DNA from: an uncultured bacterium
GTDB lineage: Bacteria > Cyanobacteriota > Vampirovibrionia > Gastranaerophilales > Gastranaerophilaceae
Assembly: GCA_949288725.1 (NCBI GenBank)
Contig: CASELF010000006.1
Coordinates: 1 to 49,257 of the forward strand
DNA length: 49,257 nt
Direction: 5' to 3'
In this document: piece by piece, positions 7,874 to 15,795 of the stretch
Layout of the letters: each line of letters opens with the position of its first letter
Position numbering within the stretch: position 1 is the first letter of the stretch
Program-made: the position numbers and the translations under genes
The notes under the pieces: generated by a model
Database searches by the model: none
The model's input: the letters and a program-made list of their open reading frames with translations, nothing else
Told to the model about the DNA's origin: nothing

Positions 7874-7892
7874 GTTTATTATCGTTAATACT

Positions 7893-7912
7893 TTATTGCT
7901 ACTGAGCAATAA
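7893..7912. terminator. Short hairpin at the convergent 3' ends
   Basis: An 8-bp inverted repeat TTATTGCT/AGCAATAA with a 4-nt loop overlaps the bioB stop codon. It lacks a T-run, so termination is uncertain. Confidence 0.3.
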
Positions 7913-8840
7913 CTTTATCAAGTTCTTTTAACATGATTTTATCTTTTTCTGCGGTAGAACCAAGTGTTGTAAGGTAATTCCCGACTAAAAGGGAATTTAT
8001 TCCTGCGTAAACCCCGCGTTTTTGGTTTTCTTCGCTTAAGCGGGTTGTTCTTCCGCCAGCATAGCGTAGCAAGGCTTTTGGTAATATGATCCTAAAAATA
8101 CATATAGTTTTTAGTATTTCTTCTTCATCAATTTTATCTTCATAACCTTCTAACGGGGTCCCCTTTATAGGGTTCAAAAAGTTAATAGGTACAGTTGTCG
8201 GGTCAAGTTCCTTTAATGATAGAGCCATATCTACCCTATCTTCACGAGATTCGCCCATACCTATTATGACTCCGCAGCAAGCTTCTATACCGTGCTTTTT
8301 GATTAATTCAACGGTGCGAACTCTGTCTTCAAAGTTATGAGTTGTGCAAATTTGTTTATGATAATTTTTAGATGTATTGATGTTGTGATTGTACCTTTCT
8401 ACTCCTGCTTCTTTTATCTGTTTTATTTGTTCTTCTGATAAAAGTCCGAGGGAGGCACAGCAGTGAAGCCCTTCAATTGAAGCTACTTCTCTAATCATTT
8501 CAAGAATCTTTTTGAAATCTTCTCCGGTTGGAACTCTGCCGGAAGTTACTATGCAAAAACGAGTTGCACCGTTTTCTTTGGCACTTATTGCAGCTTTTTT
8601 AACTGTTTCTACGTCAAGCAAAGGGTGGCAGGTTATTTCTGCGTGGTTATGTTTACTTTGAGAGCAGTATTTGCAATTTTCTGAGCATTCACCTGTTTTT
8701 GCGCTTATAATACTACAAGCTTCAACATCATTGTTGAAATTTTCTTCCGTAATTTGATGTGCTATTTCGATTAATTCATCTAATGGTTTCTCATATAATT
8801 TTAGAAAATCATCTTTACTATAATCTTTATATTTATCCAT
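7899..8840 (-). CDS. bioB: Biotin synthase
   Basis: This radical-SAM enzyme inserts sulfur into dethiobiotin to give biotin, in the cytoplasm. The 313-residue length fits the family. The [4Fe-4S]/SAM site is GECSENCKYCSQS with Cys52, Cys56 and Cys59. Family landmarks also include NHNINTSKNYH, GVIIGMGES, PINFLNPIKGTPLE and YAGGRT with the arginine that contacts the second cluster. I choose the ATG at 8840, seven codons inside the longest frame, because GGAGG precedes it. An extended -10 (TGATATAAT, 8867-8875 minus) gives a short leader. No bioA, bioF or true bioD is adjacent, but a degenerate BioD-like gene lies at 10825-11544. Confidence 0.96.
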   Translation of the reverse strand: MDKYKDYSKDDFLKLYEKPLDELIEIAHQITEENFNNDVEACSIISAKTGECSENCKYCSQSKHNHAEITCHPLLDVETVKKAAISAKENGATRFCIVTSGRVPTGEDFKKILEMIREVASIEGLHCCASLGLLSEEQIKQIKEAGVERYNHNINTSKNYHKQICTTHNFEDRVRTVELIKKHGIEACCGVIIGMGESREDRVDMALSLKELDPTTVPINFLNPIKGTPLEGYEDKIDEEEILKTICIFRIILPKALLRYAGGRTTRLSEENQKRGVYAGINSLLVGNYLTTLGSTAEKDKIMLKELDKVIAQ

Positions 8841-8866
8841 AAGTATTCCTCCAAAAGTCAATCTCC

Positions 8867-8875
8867 ATTATATCA
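8867..8875 (-). promoter_or_regulatory. Extended -10 promoter for bioB
   Basis: The minus strand reads TGATATAAT, a full extended -10. The start of transcription would fall near 8860, about 20 nt before the bioB ATG. No BirA-like operator palindrome was seen. Confidence 0.6.
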
Positions 8876-8921
8876 CGAAAAATTTTCTCAAATTTAGGTT
8901 TAGCGAAGTTTTTGAAAAATA

Positions 8922-8930
8922 TGTTATAAT
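8922..8930 (+). promoter_or_regulatory. Extended -10 promoter for the DUF2971-type gene
   Basis: The sequence reads TGTTATAAT, a full extended -10 with a poor -35. The gene starts at 8965 after a GGAG site, so the leader is about 28 nt. Confidence 0.6.
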
Positions 8931-8964
8931 GTAATTAGAGTTTATATGGTTTTGGAGTCCGAGT

Positions 8965-9888
8965 ATGATTGATTATGATAATTTGTTGAGAAAAATTCCA
9001 CGTGTCAGAAAAATTCTTGATGACGGTTCTGATGAGACAATTTATCATTACACAAAACCCGAAAGACTTTTGAGTCTTCTGGAATCAGGAACTCTAAGAT
9101 TTTCGAATGCATTGTTTCTTAATGATAAAGAGGAAGTTACTTATTCATATAAGCTTATTGTCAGTTTGTTAGATAATACTGATGGTTTGAACAGCAGATT
9201 ATTCTCCAAAATTAGAGAGCATTTCTTTAATAAGTACACGAATATCGTAAACGGTAATGATAACTTTAACTACAAGTATGAATATTACACCGTATCTTTC
9301 TCGACAGAAAGTGATAACCTTACTCTTTGGAATAATTATGCAAAAGGTCAAAGTTATACCGGATATAATATAGGTTTTTGTAAGAAAGAACTTATTTCTG
9401 ATATGGAGAGAAAGGGATTTTTCTCAGTATACGGGAATATTATTTACGACAGGAAAACTCAAGAAACCATATTAAATCTGATTTTTAAGAAATGGAATAA
9501 GGAATTTGAAAAGGCTTTAAAATCAAAGCGGGTTCAAAAGGATTCCGAATCCGAAGTTCTGTTGAAAATTCTTTTTGAACTTATAGATATTCTTGGAGTA
9601 ATAAGTTTATTTTTCAAGAATCCTCATTTCAAGGATGAAAAAGAATATCGAATAATTTTCATAAACAGTTTTGGCACAGATACATCAAAGCCTACAAAGA
9701 TTTTTGAGAAGAATGGTTTATTTGTTCCGTATATAGAGTACAAATTCTTAAAAAAAGCGGTAAGTTCCATAAACATAGGACCAACATTGGACGAAAACAT
9801 TTTCTATACAAGCACTTGCAGAATGCTTTCGAATTTTGGATATGGAAACAAGGCTATAAATCGCTCTAAAATCCCGCTTAGGTACTAA
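8965..9888 (+). CDS. DUF2971-type protein of unknown function
   Basis: The 307-residue cytoplasmic protein has the features of the DUF2971 family: a start phrase IYHYTKPERLLSLLESGTLRF, then SNALFLNDKEEV (about residues 47-58) and the central SFSTESDNLTLWNNYAKG (residues 112-129). A C-terminal KEYRIIF strand is also typical. Members are common as isolated genes in accessory regions and have no established reaction. It has its own extended -10 and GGAG site and lies 54 bp before the recombinase gene. I cannot say whether it is part of a defence system. Confidence 0.75.
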   Translation: MIDYDNLLRKIPRVRKILDDGSDETIYHYTKPERLLSLLESGTLRFSNALFLNDKEEVTYSYKLIVSLLDNTDGLNSRLFSKIREHFFNKYTNIVNGNDNFNYKYEYYTVSFSTESDNLTLWNNYAKGQSYTGYNIGFCKKELISDMERKGFFSVYGNIIYDRKTQETILNLIFKKWNKEFEKALKSKRVQKDSESEVLLKILFELIDILGVISLFFKNPHFKDEKEYRIIFINSFGTDTSKPTKIFEKNGLFVPYIEYKFLKKAVSSINIGPTLDENIFYTSTCRMLSNFGYGNKAINRSKIPLRY

Positions 9889-9930
9889 AAAATAATACGT
9901 TTATATTATTAAATCTCGATTAAAAGAATA

Positions 9931-9936
9931 TATAAT
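9931..9936 (+). promoter_or_regulatory. -10 element predicting a leaderless recombinase mRNA
   Basis: TATAAT is followed by exactly 6 nt and then the ATG at 9943, so transcription should begin at or next to the start codon. There is no Shine-Dalgarno site in front of this ATG. Confidence 0.5.
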
Positions 9937-9942
9937 ATTTGC

Positions 9943-10809
9943 ATGAGTGTGCAAATATTAGCGGAATATCTTGAATATTTAGAGGTCGAGAGAGGGCTTT
10001 CTGAAAATACGGTTGATGCATATCGTCGTGATTTGAGTGATTTTTTGGATTTTTGCATCTCGAAAAATGTTTGTGAGTTTAAAGATGTTACTCGCAGTGA
10101 AATAAGTATGTATATCTTAAATCTTCACGACAAAAAGTATTCTTCAACGAGCATAATGCGTAAAATAGCTTCACTTAGAGGGTTATATAAGTGGATGTGT
10201 GCAAATGAAAAATGTACAAGTGATCCAACTTTGACAATAGAACAGCCGAAGTTGCCGAAGTGTCTTCCCAAAGTTTTGTCAGTAAAGGAGATAGAGGAGA
10301 TTTTAAATCAGCACTTGAACGATGTTCAGAAGGTTATAATAGAATTGCTTTATGGTTGTGGGCTTAGAGTCTCAGAGCTTTCTGAACTCGATGTTTCGAA
10401 TATAAATATTAAGGGGAAATACCTGCAATGTTTAGGTAAGGGTTCTAAAGAAAGGATTGTTCCGCTTGGAAGCAAGGCAATTAGTGCATTGAAGAAATAT
10501 TTGCCTCAGCGCGAATTTATAATTAAAAAGTTTAATTTAGATGAAAAACACCTGTTGTTGAATGAAGACGGGAGGGAAATAACTCGTCAGGACATATATA
10601 ATTTTGTTCACGAACAGGGAAAAAAGATTCACAAAACTATATCTCCGCACACTCTAAGACATAGTTTTGCGACGCATTTGCTGGAGAACGGTGCTGATTT
10701 GAGGGTCGTTCAAGAACTGCTTGGGCATAGTGACGTTTCAACCACGCAATTGTACACTCACATTAGCAAAAAACGTTTAAAGGATGTTTATTTTGCTATA
10801 AACAAATAA
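9943..10809 (+). CDS. xerD: XerC/XerD-type tyrosine recombinase
   Basis: The 288-residue enzyme probably resolves chromosome dimers at a dif site as part of a Xer pair. The N-terminal SAM-like core-binding domain spans about residues 1-90. The catalytic domain has all six residues: Arg142 (GLRVSEL), Lys166 (GKGSKER), His236 and Arg239 (HTLRHSFATHLLENGADL), His262 (LLGHSDVSTT) and Tyr271 (QLYTH). Length and the HTLRHSFATHLL phrase fit housekeeping Xer enzymes better than phage integrases. XerC versus XerD cannot be told apart here, so the symbol is provisional. The ATG has a -10 six bases upstream and no ribosome site, which predicts a leaderless mRNA. The BioD-like gene follows after 15 bp. 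Confidence 0.9.
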   Translation: MSVQILAEYLEYLEVERGLSENTVDAYRRDLSDFLDFCISKNVCEFKDVTRSEISMYILNLHDKKYSSTSIMRKIASLRGLYKWMCANEKCTSDPTLTIEQPKLPKCLPKVLSVKEIEEILNQHLNDVQKVIIELLYGCGLRVSELSELDVSNINIKGKYLQCLGKGSKERIVPLGSKAISALKKYLPQREFIIKKFNLDEKHLLLNEDGREITRQDIYNFVHEQGKKIHKTISPHTLRHSFATHLLENGADLRVVQELLGHSDVSTTQLYTHISKKRLKDVYFAINK

Positions 10810-10824
10810 TGACGGATTAACTTA

Positions 10825-11544
10825 ATGTTAGAAGTTTTTATTACAGGAATAAAACCCAATTCAGGGGTAACATTTATAACCGGCGGGATTGCAGCATCAA
10901 TGCAGAGTCTCGGGTATTCGACTGCTGTTTATTTGCCGGCGCAGACTGGTGCAAAACTTAAGAACGGTTACATTCAAGCTCCGGATTTTTTGTTTGTTAA
11001 GCATATGGACAGAAATATTATGACGTTTTGTTCTTATTTGTATAAAAGTCGAAGTCTTGATTTAAGTGTTTATGAAGCTGAAAAACTTTATATGGATAGG
11101 AATGTTATTTTCCAAGATTATATGACGGTTGCCCAGCAATTTGAATGTCTTATTGTTAATGGTCACTCAGATCTTTCTCTTCCTATTGAGAAAAATTTCA
11201 CTGAAGAGGAACTTATAAATGCCATGAATATCCCGCTAATATTGGTTGCATCGTTGAGAAATACTACAATTGATGAAATTTTAGAGTATCTTAACAAGAT
11301 GCGTTCTAAACCGTTAAATTTGCGTGGCATTATAATAAATGAATGTCCCATAAGAAGTCTTGATTACGACGTACGGGACATTCAAAAAACAATTGAACTG
11401 AGAACCGGTGTAACTGTACTTGGAATTATTCCTAGGCTTTCAACATTAAGAGGTTTGAAGCCTGAAGATTGGATAGAATATATCCTTGCTTGTACAGATA
11501 TTGAAGCAATTTTTAATATAAAAATTGCAAAGCTTAGTTCATAA
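10825..11544 (+). CDS. BioD-like P-loop protein with degenerate nucleotide site
   Basis: The 239-residue protein begins like dethiobiotin synthetase (LEVFITGIKPNSGVTFITGG). In BioD the Walker A reads GTDTDxGKT/S; here it is G8-IKPNS-G14-V15-T16, so the essential lysine is valine. The second BioD landmark, an EGAGG phrase, is replaced by NGHSD (about residues 112-116). The later part (LRGIIINECPIRS, VLGIIPRLSTLRGL) keeps the overall fold of the BioD/CobQ/Mrp group. It is probably a non-catalytic or altered member rather than the biotin enzyme. It is 15 bp after the recombinase and overlaps the 3' end of mtnA by 11 bp on the opposite strand. Confidence 0.65.
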   Translation: MLEVFITGIKPNSGVTFITGGIAASMQSLGYSTAVYLPAQTGAKLKNGYIQAPDFLFVKHMDRNIMTFCSYLYKSRSLDLSVYEAEKLYMDRNVIFQDYMTVAQQFECLIVNGHSDLSLPIEKNFTEEELINAMNIPLILVASLRNTTIDEILEYLNKMRSKPLNLRGIIINECPIRSLDYDVRDIQKTIELRTGVTVLGIIPRLSTLRGLKPEDWIEYILACTDIEAIFNIKIAKLSS

Positions 11545-12592
11545 ACGCATTTTTAATAGATTCGTTGTAATTCGGTTTTAGAATTCCAACTTCTGTAATT
11601 ATTCCGGTAATAAGCTCATGCGGTGTTACATCAAAGCCAGGATTAATTACGTTAACTTCAGGTGCGCATATGATTTTTCCGTTAATATGTGTAACTTCTT
11701 CTCTTGAACGTTCCTCAATAACGATTTCATCACCGGACTTAATACTTGTATCGATTGTAGATAGAGGTGCTGCTATATAGAATGGTACATTGTGATATTT
11801 AGCTGCAATTGCAACTGTGTATGTACCTATTTTATTTGCTGTATCTCCGTTTGCTGCAATTCTGTCAGCACCAACGACAACCATGTCTATCATTCCTTTT
11901 TTCATGAAATATGAACACATACCGTCGGTAATAAGTGTTGTTGGAATTCCATCCATAGTAAGTTCAAGAGTAGTAATTCTGGCTCCTTGTTGTCTTGGAC
12001 GAGTTTCATCTGCGAAAACTTGAATAGTCTTGTCTTTTGCAAACGCTGAGCGTACAACGCCAAGTGCAGTACCATATCCGACAGTTGCAAGCGCTCCGGC
12101 GTTACAGTGTGTCAAAATAGTTGCACCCTTCGGTACTACTTCCGCACCATAATCTCCAATGCGTTTGTTTATTTCGATATCTTCATTTTCAAGTTTTATA
12201 CCGTTTTGTTTTAATTCTTCAATAATACCGTCGATATCTGATTTTGAATTTCTGATAACTTCTTTTTGTTTTTCAACTGCCCACATTAGGTTTACGGCAG
12301 TCGGTCTTGAAGTTGCCATATAATCAGCTTTTTTTAGTAATTCATTGATAAATTCCTCTCTTGAAAGATTTTGTTTTTTTAATTCTTGAGCGTATAAAAC
12401 TACTCCGTGAGCTCCTGCGATACCAATAGCCGGTGCTCCTCGAACTATCATTGTTTTTATTGCATCGAACATTTCTTGTCCGCTTGTTATATCCACATAT
12501 TTGAATTCATAAGGAACTACCGTTTGATCAACCATTCTTGAATGGTCATCAATCCACTGTATTGTTCTTATTTTAGAAATAAATTCGCTCAT
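11534..12592 (-). CDS. mtnA: S-methyl-5-thioribose-1-phosphate isomerase
   Basis: The enzyme converts methylthioribose-1-phosphate to methylthioribulose-1-phosphate in the methionine salvage pathway; related enzymes also handle 5-deoxyribose-1-phosphate. The 352-residue length fits. Family landmarks are RGAPAIGIAGAHG, the catalytic Cys163 in TILTHCNAGALATVGYGTALG and Asp243 in VVVGADRIAANGDTANKIGTY. A PFYIAAPLSTID phrase follows. Start ATG has GGAG upstream. It lies 11 bp behind a small membrane-protein gene on the same strand. No other salvage gene (mtnK, mtnP, mtnB) is in the window, so a role in 5-deoxypentose salvage is also possible. Confidence 0.95.
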   Translation of the reverse strand: MSEFISKIRTIQWIDDHSRMVDQTVVPYEFKYVDITSGQEMFDAIKTMIVRGAPAIGIAGAHGVVLYAQELKKQNLSREEFINELLKKADYMATSRPTAVNLMWAVEKQKEVIRNSKSDIDGIIEELKQNGIKLENEDIEINKRIGDYGAEVVPKGATILTHCNAGALATVGYGTALGVVRSAFAKDKTIQVFADETRPRQQGARITTLELTMDGIPTTLITDGMCSYFMKKGMIDMVVVGADRIAANGDTANKIGTYTVAIAAKYHNVPFYIAAPLSTIDTSIKSGDEIVIEERSREEVTHINGKIICAPEVNVINPGFDVTPHELITGIITEVGILKPNYNESIKNAFMN

Positions 12593-12603
12593 CTTTTTCT
12601 CCG

Positions 12604-13053
12604 TTATTGTTTAGTTTGTATATTCTTAATTAATTCCGATACGTAATATGTTAAAAAGCCTGTGAATGCGTTAATTGTTGCGCTTAGTATTGCCATAAAC
12701 AATGAAACAAATATTATGATCCAGAAACTTGAATTGTTTAGGGCAAGAGCAACTCCATAATTTGTGTAATACTTAAATACTTTTAGTAAAATTAAAACAA
12801 GCGGCATATAAACAATTGAGAATGCAATAAATGAAATAAAACCAATAAGGCCTCCGATAGTTGCACTTTCTTGTACCGAATCCAATGGTAAAACTTTTAT
12901 TTTTATTAAAAATCCCATCTCAATTACCGCCGATAAGCACATTAGGATAAAAAATATCCAACCGCCAATGAATGGGATTACAGACAAAAAACCTGCAACA
13001 ACGCCAATAAAAGCACTAAACATCACAATTAATTTTATTAATGATATATTCAT
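12604..13053 (-). CDS. Small multi-pass membrane protein of unknown function
   Basis: The 149-residue protein has four hydrophobic segments, at about residues 4-28, 29-50, 64-95 and 105-135, and a basic tail (SELIKNIQTKQ). No catalytic motif is seen. I choose the ATG at 13053, three codons inside the longest frame, since AGGTGAGAG lies at a suitable distance. An extended -10 (TGTTATATT, 13077-13085 minus) precedes it. It is the first gene of a pair with mtnA, though nothing in it suggests a part in methionine salvage. YIP1-like or DUF4013-type families have a similar look, but I cannot assign one. Confidence 0.75.
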   Translation of the reverse strand: MNISLIKLIVMFSAFIGVVAGFLSVIPFIGGWIFFILMCLSAVIEMGFLIKIKVLPLDSVQESATIGGLIGFISFIAFSIVYMPLVLILLKVFKYYTNYGVALALNNSSFWIIIFVSLFMAILSATINAFTGFLTYYVSELIKNIQTKQ

Positions 13054-13076
13054 AACTCTCACCTGTTTCTCTTAAA

Positions 13077-13085
13077 AATATAACA
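13077..13085 (-). promoter_or_regulatory. Extended -10 promoter for the membrane protein-mtnA pair
   Basis: The minus strand reads TGTTATATT, one base from a full extended -10. Transcription would begin near 13070, about 17 nt before the ATG at 13053. Confidence 0.5.
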
Positions 13086-13104
13086 CAATAAAATTTTTAA
13101 TGCA

Positions 13105-14124
13105 TTAATTATGATTTTTAGCTAATTCACCCTTTAAGGCTTTTGTATCGATTGAATTTCTAAACTCTTCCGCAATTGCAGCACAGTCTGTGTGATATTG
13201 TTTTATTATAGCTCTAATTCCTTCAGTTTTAAGATCTATATTCCCGAGTTGTTTGTCACATTCTATGCAAGCCAAAGCCTCATCAGGGAAAATGTCTGTC
13301 AAATGAAGAGGTCTTGCGTGAGTAAAGTTTCTATTTCTTATCGGAAGAACCGTATCGAACCTTGCGGTTTGAGGTTCTGCTAAAGCCTTGTTGTAATCTT
13401 CGAATGTATTGAATTTTGTTCTTACTATATTGAAGGCTTGTTCGGAATTCATCTTATATAATTTTTCAAATATTTCAATTTCTTCAGGATAAGCCTTATT
13501 TATCATTAAATCATTTACAATCACAACTTTATCAGCCGCAATGTTTTTCTGTTCAGGAGAAGCCTTTCCGTTGATTAATTTAATTAGCCTTTTCCTTGTT
13601 TGACGTAACTCTTTCCACTCTGGATCTTGTTCAAGTTTTAAGATTTTGTTGCGAAGAATTTGACGTTGTTCAGTTCTATGTTTCATAAGAGAATCTCTTC
13701 TTGCAATATTTTCAGCGTCAAGTTTATCTATTTTGGCAGAAAGTTCTCCAATTGTTTCAAACTCAATTTCATTGCCCATTTCAGCAACTTTTTCTCTTAA
13801 TCTTTGAACAAGCGGAAGTCTTCTTTCATTAAAATCTGTTTTAATTTTATGCTTTAATCTTATAACTTCCATTATGTTTGCACCGGCTTCAGAAGCTTTT
13901 TGTGCTGCCTTTTTCTTCATTCTTGATTTGACAACATAAACCGCTGTGCCCAGTACTGCAAGCCCGCCAAGACTACCGAGAAGTACATTTTGTCGTTCCC
14001 TCAATTGTTTCCCTGAAACAGAAGATTGTTCGCTTGTAGGTTTCTCTTTCCCCGCTGGTTTTACAGACATCGGTGCATATGCGTTTTGGTTTATTTTAAA
14101 TGTTGTTTGTAATACTTGACTCAT
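13105..14124 (-). CDS. Membrane-anchored coiled-coil protein of unknown function
   Basis: The 339-residue protein has a Ser/Pro/Lys-rich N-terminus of about 45 residues, then one hydrophobic helix (VLLGSLGGLAVLGTAVYVV, about residues 47-65) followed by a strongly basic stretch (KSRMKKKAAQK). The positive-inside rule puts the C-terminal part in the cytoplasm. Most of the rest is charged helix with coiled-coil look (residues 90-180), then a mixed region with Pro/His-rich FTHARPLHLTDIFPDEA and two Cys (CIECDK). The unusual N-terminus with a long polar lead before a helix recurs in the small protein at 16935-17390. No family recognised. Confidence 0.7.
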   Translation of the reverse strand: MSQVLQTTFKINQNAYAPMSVKPAGKEKPTSEQSSVSGKQLRERQNVLLGSLGGLAVLGTAVYVVKSRMKKKAAQKASEAGANIMEVIRLKHKIKTDFNERRLPLVQRLREKVAEMGNEIEFETIGELSAKIDKLDAENIARRDSLMKHRTEQRQILRNKILKLEQDPEWKELRQTRKRLIKLINGKASPEQKNIAADKVVIVNDLMINKAYPEEIEIFEKLYKMNSEQAFNIVRTKFNTFEDYNKALAEPQTARFDTVLPIRNRNFTHARPLHLTDIFPDEALACIECDKQLGNIDLKTEGIRAIIKQYHTDCAAIAEEFRNSIDTKALKGELAKNHN

Positions 14125-14174
14125 ATCTTTATCCGTTGTCCATGCTAAACCCTGTGAAAAAAATTTTTTGCGTC

Positions 14175-15716
14175 TTATTTAATAGAAAAATTCTCAAGAA
14201 TAAATACTTGAATTTCTCCGCCATTGAGGTTTGTAATTATTTTTCCTTTACTAAGTGTTGGAATGTTTTTCAATACAAGAGGCATTATCGGAGTTGCTTT
14301 GTTTATTTTTGGTACTGAAATTTTTACATCGTGTAATGAAGTGCGGAAGTCTAAATTTCCTACAACAATAACGGTTTGTGATACATTTGAAACTGCATAT
14401 GAAAATACTGATGGGGAAGAGGTTTTCAAAAATCTGAAAGAGCCATCTTTTAATATGTTTTTAACAATAAGTTTGCATTGGTTAGAATGGATAAATTCTT
14501 CTTGCAAATCCATATCTTTTCCACCAGGTTTTCTTGAGAAATTAAAGATATCAATTTTCCCTCTGTGTGCAAAGTAATATTCATCATCCGTATAAGTTTT
14601 TTTAGCTTTTTTATTTGCCCAGAAATAAATATATTCATCTCCTGTTTCAAAACCATCAACAAAATAAGAGTTTACAGGCAAAGTAGCGTTTAACCACATA
14701 ATCATACGGCTGTAATCTTTACCTTTTTCTAAGATAGGGCTTAATTCATCATGCGTTGTAAAACTGCCAATAACACTTTTTGGAGAACCGATTTTCTTTT
14801 CAAGTGAAAGATTTAAGTTAACTTGGTTTTCTAATTCTTTTGCAGTTTTCCAATTCTTTAAGTTGAAGAAGCTGCCATAGTATCCGTCAAAACCTGCTGC
14901 CAGTAATTTATCATAAGGTGTAAATACTGATTTTGGAGAAACTGCTTCCTTCCAAGAATCTGAAGATTCTGCCAACCATAAAAATTCTCTATCTATTTTT
15001 CTTGAATATTCAATTAATTCTTTCCAAAATTTTGCAGGTTTACAGTGAGCAACGTCTACTCTTATCCCATCTACCCCAAGTGACATAACTAAATCTACAT
15101 ATTTTTTGTATGTTCTTAATAGGTCTTGGTTAATCTGATTTTCATTGCCTGCATCCAGTAATCTTACATCAGTCCAATCAGCCGGAATAACTGGCTGTCC
15201 TGATGCATCTTTCACAAATAATTCCGGACTTTGCAAGAATAAATCATAAGATCCGCATGCCGGCACATCAAATATAACTGCAATTCCTCTATCGTGTGCC
15301 GCTTGAATAAATTTGCGGGCTTGTTCTTCGATAGACATATCCAATGAATTGTTTTTTAACTGCGGATTTAGGGAGTCAAATCCTGCCGCTGCGTACAGTG
15401 AACCTGCTGTCCCCAAAGCTTTTGTTTTACCGACAGGTGTTACAGGTAGTACGTGTATTGCGGTTATCCCTTTAGCTTTCAGTTCATCCAATCTCTCAAT
15501 TGCGTTAATGAAATTTCCGCTCTCTTCCCCTGCTTCGATATCGATGATTCCGTTTCCATCTTTATCTTTCGCGTTAAATGTGCGAATATTTATTTCATAT
15601 ATTACTGAAGAATTATCTAAAAATTCACTTCTAAGATTATTTACCCAAACATCTTTTGCATTGCATTGTATTGAGGTAAGCAAAAGTACCGATAAGACAA
15701 CCAAAAACTTTTTCAT
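14175..15716 (-). CDS. Exported GH13 (alpha-amylase family) protein
   Basis: The 513-residue protein has a signal peptide (KKFLVVLSVLLLTSIQCNA) and a (beta/alpha)8 GH13 domain. The metal-binding-type phrase DKDGNGIIDIEAGE (about residues 51-64) matches the family's D-x-D-G-D-G-x-G-D. Catalytic residues are visible: Asp221 (GIRVDVAHCKP, nucleophile), Glu250 (WLAESSDSW, acid/base) and His322-Asp323 (TTHDELSP). Conserved region I, normally DxxxNH, reads DVPACGS, so the Asn-His that usually hold substrate and calcium are missing. It likely acts on alpha-glucans outside the cytoplasm, but a changed specificity is possible. The ATG at 15716 has GGAAGGG upstream. The promoter is back-to-back with hemW. 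Confidence 0.88.
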   Translation of the reverse strand: MKKFLVVLSVLLLTSIQCNAKDVWVNNLRSEFLDNSSVIYEINIRTFNAKDKDGNGIIDIEAGEESGNFINAIERLDELKAKGITAIHVLPVTPVGKTKALGTAGSLYAAAGFDSLNPQLKNNSLDMSIEEQARKFIQAAHDRGIAVIFDVPACGSYDLFLQSPELFVKDASGQPVIPADWTDVRLLDAGNENQINQDLLRTYKKYVDLVMSLGVDGIRVDVAHCKPAKFWKELIEYSRKIDREFLWLAESSDSWKEAVSPKSVFTPYDKLLAAGFDGYYGSFFNLKNWKTAKELENQVNLNLSLEKKIGSPKSVIGSFTTHDELSPILEKGKDYSRMIMWLNATLPVNSYFVDGFETGDEYIYFWANKKAKKTYTDDEYYFAHRGKIDIFNFSRKPGGKDMDLQEEFIHSNQCKLIVKNILKDGSFRFLKTSSPSVFSYAVSNVSQTVIVVGNLDFRTSLHDVKISVPKINKATPIMPLVLKNIPTLSKGKIITNLNGGEIQVFILENFSIK

Positions 15717-15745
15717 ACATATCCCTTCCATCTTCTATTACCAAA

Positions 15746-15754
15746 ATGATACCA
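15746..15754 (-). promoter_or_regulatory. Extended -10 promoter for the GH13 gene
   Basis: The minus strand reads TGGTATCAT, one base from consensus. The leader would be about 23 nt. The opposing hemW promoter lies only 27 bp away. Confidence 0.5.
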
Positions 15755-15780
15755 GATAAAAATGCCATTGGCAAGTTATA

Positions 15781-15789
15781 TGGTATAAT
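15781..15789 (+). promoter_or_regulatory. Extended -10 promoter predicting leaderless hemW mRNA
   Basis: TGGTATAAT is a full extended -10; six bases later is the hemW ATG (15796). No Shine-Dalgarno site fits between them. Confidence 0.6.
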
Positions 15790-15795
15790 TGAGTT

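Noticed and set aside
9943-10809. Phage integrase serving the tmRNA-like attachment site
   Set aside because: The enzyme has the short length and sequence style of a housekeeping Xer recombinase and lies 9.5 kb from the site without phage genes between.
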